From Ignavibacteria bacterium (lineage in GTDB: Bacteria > Bacteroidota > Ignavibacteria > UBA10030 > UBA6906): a DNA stretch of 11,519 nucleotides. The position numbers and the translations under genes were made by a program. The notes under the pieces were generated by a model. That model saw only the letters and a program-made list of their open reading frames with translations. It did not search any database and was not told where the DNA came from. Where the stretch lies: NCBI GenBank assembly GCA_029859455.1, contig JAOUDE010000044.1, positions 1 through 11,519 on the forward strand, given 5' to 3'. This document shows, piece by piece, positions 1 to 5,835 of this stretch. Numbering within the stretch: the first letter of the stretch is position 1; each line of letters opens with the position of its first letter.

Positions 1-624
1 TTGAAACAAACGATCAGCGAGATGCGGGGCAGGCACCGGCAGGCGTTTCTGCTTCTTCTCGCGGTCCTGATCTATACGGAAGGGATCGGTACGATTATCA
101 GGATGGCGGCGCTGTATGCATCGAGCCGCGGGTTGCCTGATTCCGATGTCATTCTGGCGATCCTCCTTGTACAGTTCCTCGGCATCCCGTTCAGTTTTCT
201 CTTCGGAGGCCTCGCCGGGAAGATAGGGCCGAAACGGTCGATCATGCTCGGCCTTGTCGTCTATACAGGCGCGACCCTGCTGGCTTACAGGATGGAGACC
301 GTCACCGAGTTCTACATTCTCGCTCTGCTGATCGGGATGGTGCAGGGAGGGACACAGGCGCTCAGCCGGTCGCTCTTCGCTTCGATGATCCCACACCATC
401 GGACTTCCGAGTTCTTCGGGATCTATGCCGTTTCGGAGAAAGTGGGAGGATTCCTCGGCCCGATGGTCTTCAGTGTTATCATCACCCTCACCGGTTCCAC
501 GCAGCCTGCAGTCCTCTCGATCGTCGTTTTCTTCCTTGCCGGCGGGAGCCTGCTCTTTCTTGTCAATGAAACCGAAGGACAGAACGAGGCCAGGAAGGCG
601 GAGGCAGGAGTCCTGAAGTTGTAG
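1..624 (+). CDS. MFS transporter, UMF1/Atg22-like family (3' part)
   Basis: This is the C-terminal half of a major facilitator superfamily permease of the UMF1 (vacuole effluxer Atg22-like) type, an inner-membrane carrier of unknown substrate. The visible 207 residues hold about six hydrophobic helices. Family-typical signatures are a helix ending YTEGIGTIIRMA (residues 25-36), the loop segment GKIGPKRS (73-80), and the strongly conserved GGTQALSRSLF block near residue 117 followed by FFGIYAVSEKVGGFLGP. Family members are about 400-450 residues, so roughly half the protein lies before the window. The TTG at base 1 is therefore probably an internal Leu codon, not the start. The stop is at 622-624, 67 bases before the lpxH-like gene on the same strand. 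The family call is firm; the substrate cannot be told from sequence. Confidence 0.85.
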   Translation: MKQTISEMRGRHRQAFLLLLAVLIYTEGIGTIIRMAALYASSRGLPDSDVILAILLVQFLGIPFSFLFGGLAGKIGPKRSIMLGLVVYTGATLLAYRMETVTEFYILALLIGMVQGGTQALSRSLFASMIPHHRTSEFFGIYAVSEKVGGFLGPMVFSVIITLTGSTQPAVLSIVVFFLAGGSLLFLVNETEGQNEARKAEAGVLKL

Positions 625-666
625 CTCTGCAGTTCCGCCCCGCTGATGCTCCTTCCTGATTTTTTT
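591..666 (+). terminator. Possible terminator after the MFS gene
   Basis: A run of seven T (660-666) follows CCTTCCTG (651-658), which can pair perfectly with CAGGAAGG (591-598) inside the end of the MFS gene. A competing helix pairs GGCGGA (597-602) with TCCGCC (634-639). The outer loop of about 52 bases is long for an intrinsic terminator, so the call is weak. It is the only terminator-like structure between the MFS and lpxH-like genes. Confidence 0.22.
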
Positions 667-691
667 CCCTGTTTTTCGTAAGTTGGTCCCG

Positions 692-1435
692 ATGCAGAAG
701 TCGGTGTATTTCATATCGGATGTCCACCTCGGACTAGGGACCCGCTCCGGAGAGAGGGAAAAGGAGAACCGCCTCCTCTCCTTTCTTAACGCGATTCGCG
801 ACGACTGCCGGGAGTTGTTCATTCTGGGCGATCTGTTCGATTTCTGGTTCGAGTATAAAACCGTGATTCCGAAGGGATTTCACCGAACCCTTTCCGCCAT
901 ACAGGAGTATACCGACGGGGGAATCCCGGTAAAGTATCTCGCGGGGAACCATGATTTCTGGATGGGAGATTTCTTCCACACCGAGCTCGGAGTCGATCTG
1001 TACCGTAACCCGTTCGAAATCGAGCGTGACGGGAAGAAGATATTTCTTCATCATGGTGACGGACTTGCCCGGCGGGATACCGGCTACCGCTTGATCAAGC
1101 CGGTGTTGCGAAATCAGGTCAATATCTGGCTCTACCGGTGGCTCCATCCGGATCTCGGGGTTCCGCTGGCGAGAGGCTCGTCACGATCGAGCAGGAAGTA
1201 TACCGGACAGAAGGACTACGGAGAAACGGACGGAATGGTGGAGTTTGCAAAGGGAAAGATTGCTGAAGGAGCGGATATCGTGATCATGGGACACAGACAT
1301 CAGCCCTGCATGATGAACATTGAGAGCGGAACGTACCTCAATCTCGGTGACTGGATACAAACGAATACCTATGCTGTCATGAAGGACGGTGCGATCCAGC
1401 TTGAGCATTGGGGAGAAGGAGAAGCAGTGCGATGA
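692..1435 (+). CDS. lpxH: UDP-2,3-diacylglucosamine diphosphatase (LpxH-like)
   Basis: This 247-aa metallophosphoesterase is the LpxH-like enzyme that hydrolyses UDP-2,3-diacylglucosamine to lipid X and UMP in lipid A synthesis, acting at the cytoplasmic face of the inner membrane. The calcineurin-type metal motifs are all present in order: D10-V-H12, GDLFDFW (46-52, metal Asp47 and Asp50), GNHDFW (85-90), HHGDG (120-124) and GHRH (200-203). The stretch FWFEYKTVIPKGFHRTL and the LHPDLGVPLAR segment match the Bacteroidota form, which has GNHD where E. coli LpxH has GNRD. ATG 692 is preferred; an in-frame TTG at 683 would add three residues, and neither has a clear Shine-Dalgarno. The stop overlaps the start of the downstream penicillin-binding protein. 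Family assignment is strong; the exact substrate is inferred from homologues. Confidence 0.8.
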   Translation: MQKSVYFISDVHLGLGTRSGEREKENRLLSFLNAIRDDCRELFILGDLFDFWFEYKTVIPKGFHRTLSAIQEYTDGGIPVKYLAGNHDFWMGDFFHTELGVDLYRNPFEIERDGKKIFLHHGDGLARRDTGYRLIKPVLRNQVNIWLYRWLHPDLGVPLARGSSRSSRKYTGQKDYGETDGMVEFAKGKIAEGADIVIMGHRHQPCMMNIESGTYLNLGDWIQTNTYAVMKDGAIQLEHWGEGEAVR

Positions 1436-3759
1436 CCGGAAAGAAGAAGCGATCGTATTCGAAGGAGGATATGAACCGGTATTTTGATGATCCGGAATAC
1501 CGGCGATCGAAAAGTGGAAAAAAGCCGAAAGGGAAACAGAAGACATCGAGGCCGACCAGGGGTGGGGTGAGCCCGGTCTGGTGGATCGTCCCGGTCATCC
1601 TGGTCGCGCTGTCAACGGTTTACGGTGTCTATCTCTTTTCGGGATTACCCTCCCTCGAGCGGATCGAGAATCCCCGGCCCGAGCTGGCAACAAAAGTGTT
1701 TTCCGTCGACGGTGAGGTTCTGGATCAGTTCTTTGTGAAGAACCGCTCCCAGGTTTCCCTGAACGATGTTCCCCGACAGGTGATCGAGGCGCTGGTTGCA
1801 ACCGAAGACAAGGATTTCTTCTCCCACTGGGGTGTTGACGCGTTTCGTTTTATCCAGGCGATGGTGAAAAACGTGTTCCTCTCGCGGAGAGAAGGCGCAA
1901 GTACCATTACGCAGCAGCTTTCCCGGAATCTCTACCTCGGCCATGATGACAGCAACCTGTTTGATACGATCACCCGGAAGATCCGCGAGTTCATTACTGC
2001 TGTCCAGCTCGAGAAGAATTTTACGAAGAATGAAATCCTGGAGTTTTATCTGAACGTCGTCTATTTCGGCAGGGGGACGTACGGCATCGCAGCAGGGGCG
2101 CAGACGCACTTCAACAAGACTCCCCGGGAACTGACGCTGTCCGAGACCGCGACGCTGATTGCGATGCTGAAAGGGCCTGCGTTCTACGATCCGGTGAACC
2201 ACCCGGAGGAGGCACGAGGGCGGCGGAATGTGGTTCTCTCACAGATGGTCAAATACGGGTATCTCACGCCGGAGCTGGCGGAGGCCACGAAGGCGGAAGA
2301 GATCGTTCCCCGGCCCGCCTCAACAACCGGACGAACCGGCCTGGCCCCGCATTTTGTGGAGTTCGTCCGTCAGCAGATGCAGACCAGGGCGGAGAAATAT
2401 GGTTTCGACCTGTACCGCGACGGATTGGTGGTGCAGACCACGATCGACAGCCGTATGCAGCGGTATGCCAACCAGGCGGTTGAGGAACACCTGACGGAGT
2501 ATCAGGAGATGTTCAGCGGCCTGTGGAACTGGTCCAAGGAACCGGAAGCGCTGAAGACGGTGATCGATCTTGCTGCCCGGACCTCGCCCGAATACCGGGC
2601 TGCGCGCTCAGTCTCTGAACGGGACAGTCTCTACGCCGCCTTCAGCGGGAACCGTGCATGGGTGGATTCGGTCAAGGAAGTGGCAAAACGGATCGAGGTA
2701 GGGTTTGTCGTGATCGATCCTCACAGCGGTGAGATTCGTGCGATGGTGGGAGGGGCGAATTTCCGTGAATTCAAGTACGGACTGAATCATGTCACCCAGA
2801 TCCGGCGCCAGGTCGGTTCCGCCTTCAAGCCGCTGGTGTATACCGTTGCAATCGATAACGGGTATCCTCCGACCTACGAACTCCTGAACCAGCCGGTCAC
2901 GCTCCTCATGGCGGACGGCAAACGGTGGACCCCGGCGAATTCGGACGGGTCATTCGGGGGCAAGAGCACGCTCCGTAACGGACTGCGCAACTCGATCAAC
3001 CTGGTCGCAGTCAGGGCGATCATGGAAATAGCCCCTGTGAAGGAAGTGATCGATTATGCACACAGGATGGGAATCAGCGCCGACCTACCCCCTTATGAAT
3101 CTCTGGCGCTCGGGTCGGGTGAGGTCTCTCCGCTCGAAATGACATCGGCATTCGGTGTCCTTGCCAACAAGGGGGTCTACGTCGAGCCGATCAGCATTCT
3201 TCAGATCGAAGACAGGGAAGGAGATGTTCTTGAGGAGAGTCACCCGCAACGGCGCGAAGTTCTGAGCGAGGAGACTTCATTCATTATCACGTCGATGATG
3301 CAGGATGTGGTGGATCAGGGGACCGGCATCCGGGTCAGGAACTACTATCATTTGCCCGCCGCCGGAAAAACCGGAACGACGAATGAGTTCGCCGACGCCT
3401 GGTTCATCGGGTTTACCCCGGCGCTGGTTGGCGGTGTCTGGGTCGGGTTCGACAACAAGGTGGTTCATTTTACGAACTGGGACGGTCAGGGTGGAAGAGC
3501 TGCCGCGCCGATCTGGGGTCGTTTCATGCAGCTGGTCTATGACGATCCCGAACTGAAGCTGCCGGTCGAGTATTTTGAACGCCCGCTGACAGTGTTTGAA
3601 GAGATCATCTGCGATGACACGAAGGGTCTTGCCAACGATTACTGCCCGAGCAAAGTGGTGGAGTTCTTTACGGAGAAAACCAGGCCTGGAAAGTGCTCGA
3701 AGCACACCAGCCTGAAATGGAATGACGGGGAGGAGGGGATGGGGACGATCAGTTTCTGA
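1432..3759 (+). CDS. Class A penicillin-binding protein (PBP1A-like)
   Basis: This 775-aa bifunctional peptidoglycan synthase polymerises lipid II (glycosyltransferase) and cross-links stem peptides (transpeptidase). A basic cytoplasmic N-terminus is followed by one membrane anchor (about 49-70). The GT51 domain shows EDKDFFSHWGVD with catalytic Glu125, GASTITQQLSRNLYL (around 157), RKIRE and NEILEFYLNVVYFG. The transpeptidase domain has all three active-site motifs: SAFK (Ser463, Lys466), SIN (521-523) and KTGT (646-649). The C-terminal tail has a Cys/His pattern (CDD...YCPS...KCSKH) common in FCB-group homologues. The ATG at 1432 overlaps the lpxH stop as ATGA and has GAAGGAG about ten bases upstream, so I chose it over the in-frame TTG at 1408. 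The overlap implies translational coupling to lpxH. Length and motifs indicate an intact, active enzyme. Confidence 0.95.
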   Translation: MTGKKKRSYSKEDMNRYFDDPEYRRSKSGKKPKGKQKTSRPTRGGVSPVWWIVPVILVALSTVYGVYLFSGLPSLERIENPRPELATKVFSVDGEVLDQFFVKNRSQVSLNDVPRQVIEALVATEDKDFFSHWGVDAFRFIQAMVKNVFLSRREGASTITQQLSRNLYLGHDDSNLFDTITRKIREFITAVQLEKNFTKNEILEFYLNVVYFGRGTYGIAAGAQTHFNKTPRELTLSETATLIAMLKGPAFYDPVNHPEEARGRRNVVLSQMVKYGYLTPELAEATKAEEIVPRPASTTGRTGLAPHFVEFVRQQMQTRAEKYGFDLYRDGLVVQTTIDSRMQRYANQAVEEHLTEYQEMFSGLWNWSKEPEALKTVIDLAARTSPEYRAARSVSERDSLYAAFSGNRAWVDSVKEVAKRIEVGFVVIDPHSGEIRAMVGGANFREFKYGLNHVTQIRRQVGSAFKPLVYTVAIDNGYPPTYELLNQPVTLLMADGKRWTPANSDGSFGGKSTLRNGLRNSINLVAVRAIMEIAPVKEVIDYAHRMGISADLPPYESLALGSGEVSPLEMTSAFGVLANKGVYVEPISILQIEDREGDVLEESHPQRREVLSEETSFIITSMMQDVVDQGTGIRVRNYYHLPAAGKTGTTNEFADAWFIGFTPALVGGVWVGFDNKVVHFTNWDGQGGRAAAPIWGRFMQLVYDDPELKLPVEYFERPLTVFEEIICDDTKGLANDYCPSKVVEFFTEKTRPGKCSKHTSLKWNDGEEGMGTISF

Positions 3760-3773
3760 CCGGCCGCCGGTTT
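3759..3773 (+). terminator. Weak terminator hairpin at the PBP stop codon
   Basis: ACCGG (3759-3763) pairs with CCGGT (3767-3771) around a three-base loop and is followed by only TTT before GG. The stem begins at the last base of the PBP stop codon. It is short, so this is a candidate only. Confidence 0.25.
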
Positions 3774-3775
3774 GG

Positions 3776-3913
3776 CTACGTCAATTCGAGATCGAAGATT
3801 TCGTCGGTGTCGACTTCTCGTCCGTCCTGAGAAAGATCTTTTCCTTCATCCCTGTTGAGGAGAAACGGCAACGCAACGATTGAAAGAACTGCCATGGTTT
3901 TGAGAAGATTCAT
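3776..3913 (-). CDS. Possible small exported peptide, 45 aa
   Basis: I do not recognise this peptide and it may not be real. Starting at ATG 3911-3913 it reads MNLLKTMAVLSIVALPFLLN followed by a very acidic tail ending DTDEIFDLELT. The first 20 residues look like a signal peptide or single membrane helix with one Lys before a hydrophobic core; the rest would be a short Asp/Glu-rich exported or periplasmic stretch. An AGAGGG Shine-Dalgarno-like sequence lies about six bases upstream. The same frame extends up to 3997, but that longer form runs through a hairpin and lacks a ribosome site. It lies just downstream of the secreted lamin-tail gene on the same strand and is convergent with the PBP gene, ending 16 bases from its stop. 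No promoter of its own is evident. Confidence 0.35.
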   Translation of the reverse strand: MNLLKTMAVLSIVALPFLLNRDEGKDLSQDGREVDTDEIFDLELT

Positions 3914-3931
3914 GTTGCCCTCTTTGATGGA

Positions 3932-3978
3932 AAACGGCCATGCCCTTTCTCTAAAGATAGAGCAGAGCATGGCCGTTT
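3932..3978 (-). terminator. Long hairpin, likely terminator or attenuator
   Basis: A perfect 12-bp inverted repeat, AAACGGCCATGC (3932-3943) and GCATGGCCGTTT (3967-3978), encloses a second 5-bp helix, CTCTA/TAGAG (3949-3953 and 3958-3962), with an AAGA loop. Read on the minus strand it ends in GCCGTTTTCC, so it could terminate transcription of the lamin-tail gene, whose stop is 40 bases upstream. It also sits 18 bases before the start of the possible 45-aa peptide. The U-tract is short, so an RNA-processing or stabilising role is also possible. Confidence 0.5.
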
Positions 3979-4018
3979 GATGTGACGATACGCACAAGGA
4001 GTGCTCGAAACCAGCCTT

Positions 4019-4945
4019 TTACTTCAACAGGATCATTTTCCTGGCCAAAACCTGACCATCGACAGTAAGCCGGTACAGGTAGACCCCGCTGGTGACACCC
4101 CTGGCATCCCATTTTCTGCTGTAATTCCCAGAAGCGAGACGTTCATCGACAATGGTTGCCACCTCCCGGCCGGAGAGGTCATAGATCCTCAGGGAGACAT
4201 CAGACAGATCCGAAATCTCGAATCCGAAATTCGAAATGCTGTTGAACGGGTTCGGATAGTTCTGCTTCAGGAGGAATGTGTGCGGGAAGCCGGATCCCGA
4301 TCCTACAGAAGCCACGATTCCTCTCAGACTGTCGATCAGCGCGCTGTTCTGCTTGCCGTTTCCCTCCCCTGGCGTCGGGGCTGTGTTGTTTCTGGTCCAT
4401 CCCGCAGAATCCCCGAGAACCCCCAGTGAGCCGCCGTCGAACGAAGCGCTCGTGTTGCTTGCCGAGGCATTGTCGAAATGCATCCTCGGTTCCGGGAGAG
4501 ATCCGGCGTTCCCGCTTCCCCATGAAACACCGAACTGATGGCCTCCCGAACTGTCACGGATCTGGATCGCATCGCTTGTGCCCGCAAACAGGAACAGTGT
4601 CCCGTCAAGATACTCCTCATTGTCCGCCTTGACGATCAGGAGATAGTCGGAGGGATCCAGGTCCTCATCGAAGAGGGCGTCAGGTTTGGCGATAAGGACA
4701 ACGGTCCCCGCCGGGAGATCACTCCAGAGCGGGACCGAAAGAAACTCAAGCGGGTCCTGCGGAGCTCCCCCGGATGTGAAATCGCGCAGATCCCACCCGC
4801 GGATGTCAAGCCCTGACTGGACGACAACAAGCTCCACCCACTCATCCGCGGTGCTGGAGTTATACAGCTCGTTAATAATCAGCGGCTGGGAAAACAACGG
4901 GATGGCGGCGACAGGTATCAGTAACATCAGAATGATACCACGCAT
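4019..4945 (-). CDS. Secreted lamin-tail-domain protein with T9SS sorting domain
   Basis: This 308-aa protein is predicted to cross the inner membrane by Sec and reach the surface through the type IX secretion system. Residues 1-20 form a signal peptide (MRGIILMLLIPVAAIPLFSQ). Residues from about 21 to 130 match a lamin-tail domain (LIINELYN, DEWVELVV, IRGWDLRDF), a beta-sandwich found in nuclear lamins and in bacterial surface proteins. A Gly/Ser/Asn-rich middle leads to an 85-residue C-terminal sorting domain (224-308) with QNYPNPFN, LRIYDLSGREVATIVDE, SGVYLYRL and the end KMILLK. ATG 4945 is chosen because AAGGAGG lies six bases upstream. An in-frame ATG at 4963 would read through that ribosome site, so it is unlikely. 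No catalytic domain is visible; an adhesive or structural role is inference. Confidence 0.85.
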   Translation of the reverse strand: MRGIILMLLIPVAAIPLFSQPLIINELYNSSTADEWVELVVVQSGLDIRGWDLRDFTSGGAPQDPLEFLSVPLWSDLPAGTVVLIAKPDALFDEDLDPSDYLLIVKADNEEYLDGTLFLFAGTSDAIQIRDSSGGHQFGVSWGSGNAGSLPEPRMHFDNASASNTSASFDGGSLGVLGDSAGWTRNNTAPTPGEGNGKQNSALIDSLRGIVASVGSGSGFPHTFLLKQNYPNPFNSISNFGFEISDLSDVSLRIYDLSGREVATIVDERLASGNYSRKWDARGVTSGVYLYRLTVDGQVLARKMILLK

Positions 4946-4963
4946 GGAAAACCTCCTTTTCAA

Positions 4964-5000
4964 GAGGCGGGTGGTTGGATGAGGCGGGTGTTGAGGCGGG
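4964..5000 (-). repeat. Three direct copies of CCCGCCTC in a 5' leader
   Basis: On the minus strand the octamer CCCGCCTC occurs three times (plus-strand GAGGCGGG at 4964-4971, 4981-4988 and 4993-5000), with starts 17 and 12 bases apart. The cluster lies just upstream of the ribosome binding site of the lamin-tail gene. It could bind a regulator or simply be slippage-derived sequence; no clear promoter is visible around it. Confidence 0.6.
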
Positions 5001-5035
5001 CTGAAAACGTAACAAAGTACCGGTAGAAAGGCAAG

Positions 5036-5058
5036 GGGGAGACGGAGGGGGTCTCCCC
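5036..5058 (-). terminator. Terminator hairpin of the S24 repressor gene
   Basis: GGGGAGAC (5036-5043) pairs with GTCTCCCC (5051-5058) over a seven-base loop. The stem begins within the TAG stop of the repressor gene. On the minus strand it is followed by CTTGCCTTTCT, which is only moderately U-rich. It probably separates the repressor transcript from the lamin-tail gene downstream. Confidence 0.45.
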
Positions 5059-5708
5059 TACACCTCTTTTATAACCTTTACCACCTTCCAAACAAAATTC
5101 ACTTCCTTCTTCTTGACCGTGATCGGCTCGAATGATGGATTCAACGGTATCAGGTGGAGATAGCTTCCCTCGAACTTGATCTTCTTGAGTGTGTCTTCAC
5201 CATTGACCCGAACAACGCAAATGTCCCCGCTCTGCGGTTCGAGTTTCGGGCTGACGATCACGACATCTCCCTCCTCGATCCGGGGTGCCATCGATTCCCC
5301 TGTTACAGTCAACGCAAACGCCTGGGGATCGCGGACATCGTCAACCGTGACGTAATCATCTACATAGTCAGGATGAAAAACGGTTGCGGGAGTACCGCCG
5401 CGGACCTGAGAGACAAGGGGGATGTCGACAAGCGGGTTTCCGGTCCGTGGTGATACAGGAAGTGAGTACACGTTTGACGGCCGTCCGGGCGGATCGAACA
5501 TATCCCCCTCGCCGGTCAGAATCCAGCTCGCCTGGACCGATGTTGCCCGGGCTAGTTTCGTGATCGCTACCCCGTCCGGGGTTTGTTCACCCTTCTCCCA
5601 GCGCTGGAGTGTTCTTGTGACGACCCCCGCCTTTGCGGCCAGTGTCGCCTGGTCCATTTCCTTCTCCTCCCGTGCCTTGCGTATCCGGTCACCAATTGTC
5701 ATTTTCAT
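5058..5708 (-). CDS. XRE/S24-family LexA/CI-like transcriptional repressor
   Basis: This 216-aa DNA-binding regulator has an N-terminal XRE-type helix-turn-helix (about residues 5-65; QATLAAKAGVVTRTLQRWEKG is the recognition region) and a C-terminal S24/LexA-like peptidase domain (about 93-212). The catalytic pair is Ser139 in TVTGESM and a Lys in TLKKIKF (Lys175, or possibly Lys176). The segment IPLVSQVRGGTP aligns with IPLVGRVAAGEP of LexA, but the scissile Ala-Gly is Gly104-Gly105 here. The start is ATG 5708 (MKMTIG); the ATG two codons later is also possible, and the ribosome site (GGCAGG region) is modest. It is divergent from the DUF72 gene, and the shared intergenic space carries two perfect palindromes suited to a dimeric repressor. 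Autoregulation and control of the DUF72 gene are inferred. It is not a canonical LexA, whose helix-turn-helix is winged. Confidence 0.9.
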   Translation of the reverse strand: MKMTIGDRIRKAREEKEMDQATLAAKAGVVTRTLQRWEKGEQTPDGVAITKLARATSVQASWILTGEGDMFDPPGRPSNVYSLPVSPRTGNPLVDIPLVSQVRGGTPATVFHPDYVDDYVTVDDVRDPQAFALTVTGESMAPRIEEGDVVIVSPKLEPQSGDICVVRVNGEDTLKKIKFEGSYLHLIPLNPSFEPITVKKKEVNFVWKVVKVIKEV

Positions 5709-5728
5709 CCGGCCTGCCTGTCGTTGTT

Positions 5729-5742
5729 TGACAATATTGTCA
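5729..5742. promoter_or_regulatory. Operator palindrome 1 (TGACAATATTGTCA)
   Basis: This 14-bp perfect palindrome has the core GACA-ATAT-TGTC. It covers the proposed -10 of the repressor promoter, so binding there should shut off the repressor gene. Its centre is 32 bp from that of palindrome 2, close to three turns of B-DNA, which places both sites on the same face. Confidence 0.7.
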
Positions 5743-5758
5743 CTCTAACTCTTGACAA
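5731..5758 (-). promoter_or_regulatory. Predicted promoter of the S24 repressor gene
   Basis: On the minus strand TTGTCA (5758-5753, five of six matches to the -35 consensus) is separated by 16 bases from TATTGT (5736-5731, four of six matches to the -10). Its -35 overlaps the -35 of the opposite promoter. Transcription would begin near 5724, leaving a leader of about 16 bases before ATG 5708. Confidence 0.5.
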
Positions 5759-5780
5759 GACGACATATATGTCGTATGTT
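5752..5780 (+). promoter_or_regulatory. Predicted sigma70-type promoter of the DUF72 gene
   Basis: A perfect TTGACA (5752-5757) is followed after exactly 17 bases by TATGTT (5775-5780, four of six matches to TATAAT). Transcription would start near 5787, giving a leader of about 49 bases before ATG 5836. Palindrome 2 occupies nearly the whole spacer, so a bound repressor would block RNA polymerase. Confidence 0.65.
5760..5775. promoter_or_regulatory. Operator palindrome 2 (ACGACATATATGTCGT)
   Basis: This 16-bp perfect palindrome has the core GACA-TATA-TGTC, the same flanks as palindrome 1 with a different A/T centre. It lies between the -35 and -10 of the DUF72 promoter. The shared GACA-N4-TGTC form suggests one protein binds both sites; the divergent S24 repressor is the obvious candidate. 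Confidence 0.7.
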
Positions 5781-5835
5781 TCAGGAGCAAGATACCAAAC
5801 GAACTGATGACTGTCAAGACCCCGGGAGGTGCCAG

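Noticed and set aside
1408..1431. TTG start at 1408 for the penicillin-binding protein
   Set aside because: ATG 1432 has a good ribosome site and forms the typical ATGA overlap; the extra eight residues are not expected.
4001..4429. 142-codon plus-strand open frame opposite the lamin-tail gene
   Set aside because: It mirrors the sorting domain and has no ribosome site or domain features.
5058..5708. Canonical LexA
   Set aside because: The DNA-binding part is XRE-type, not the LexA winged helix, and the Ala-Gly cleavage site is altered.
5752..5835. Upstream extension of the DUF72 reading frame to 5752
   Set aside because: It would translate through the promoter and operator; ATG 5836 has GGGAGGT five bases upstream and begins the conserved domain.
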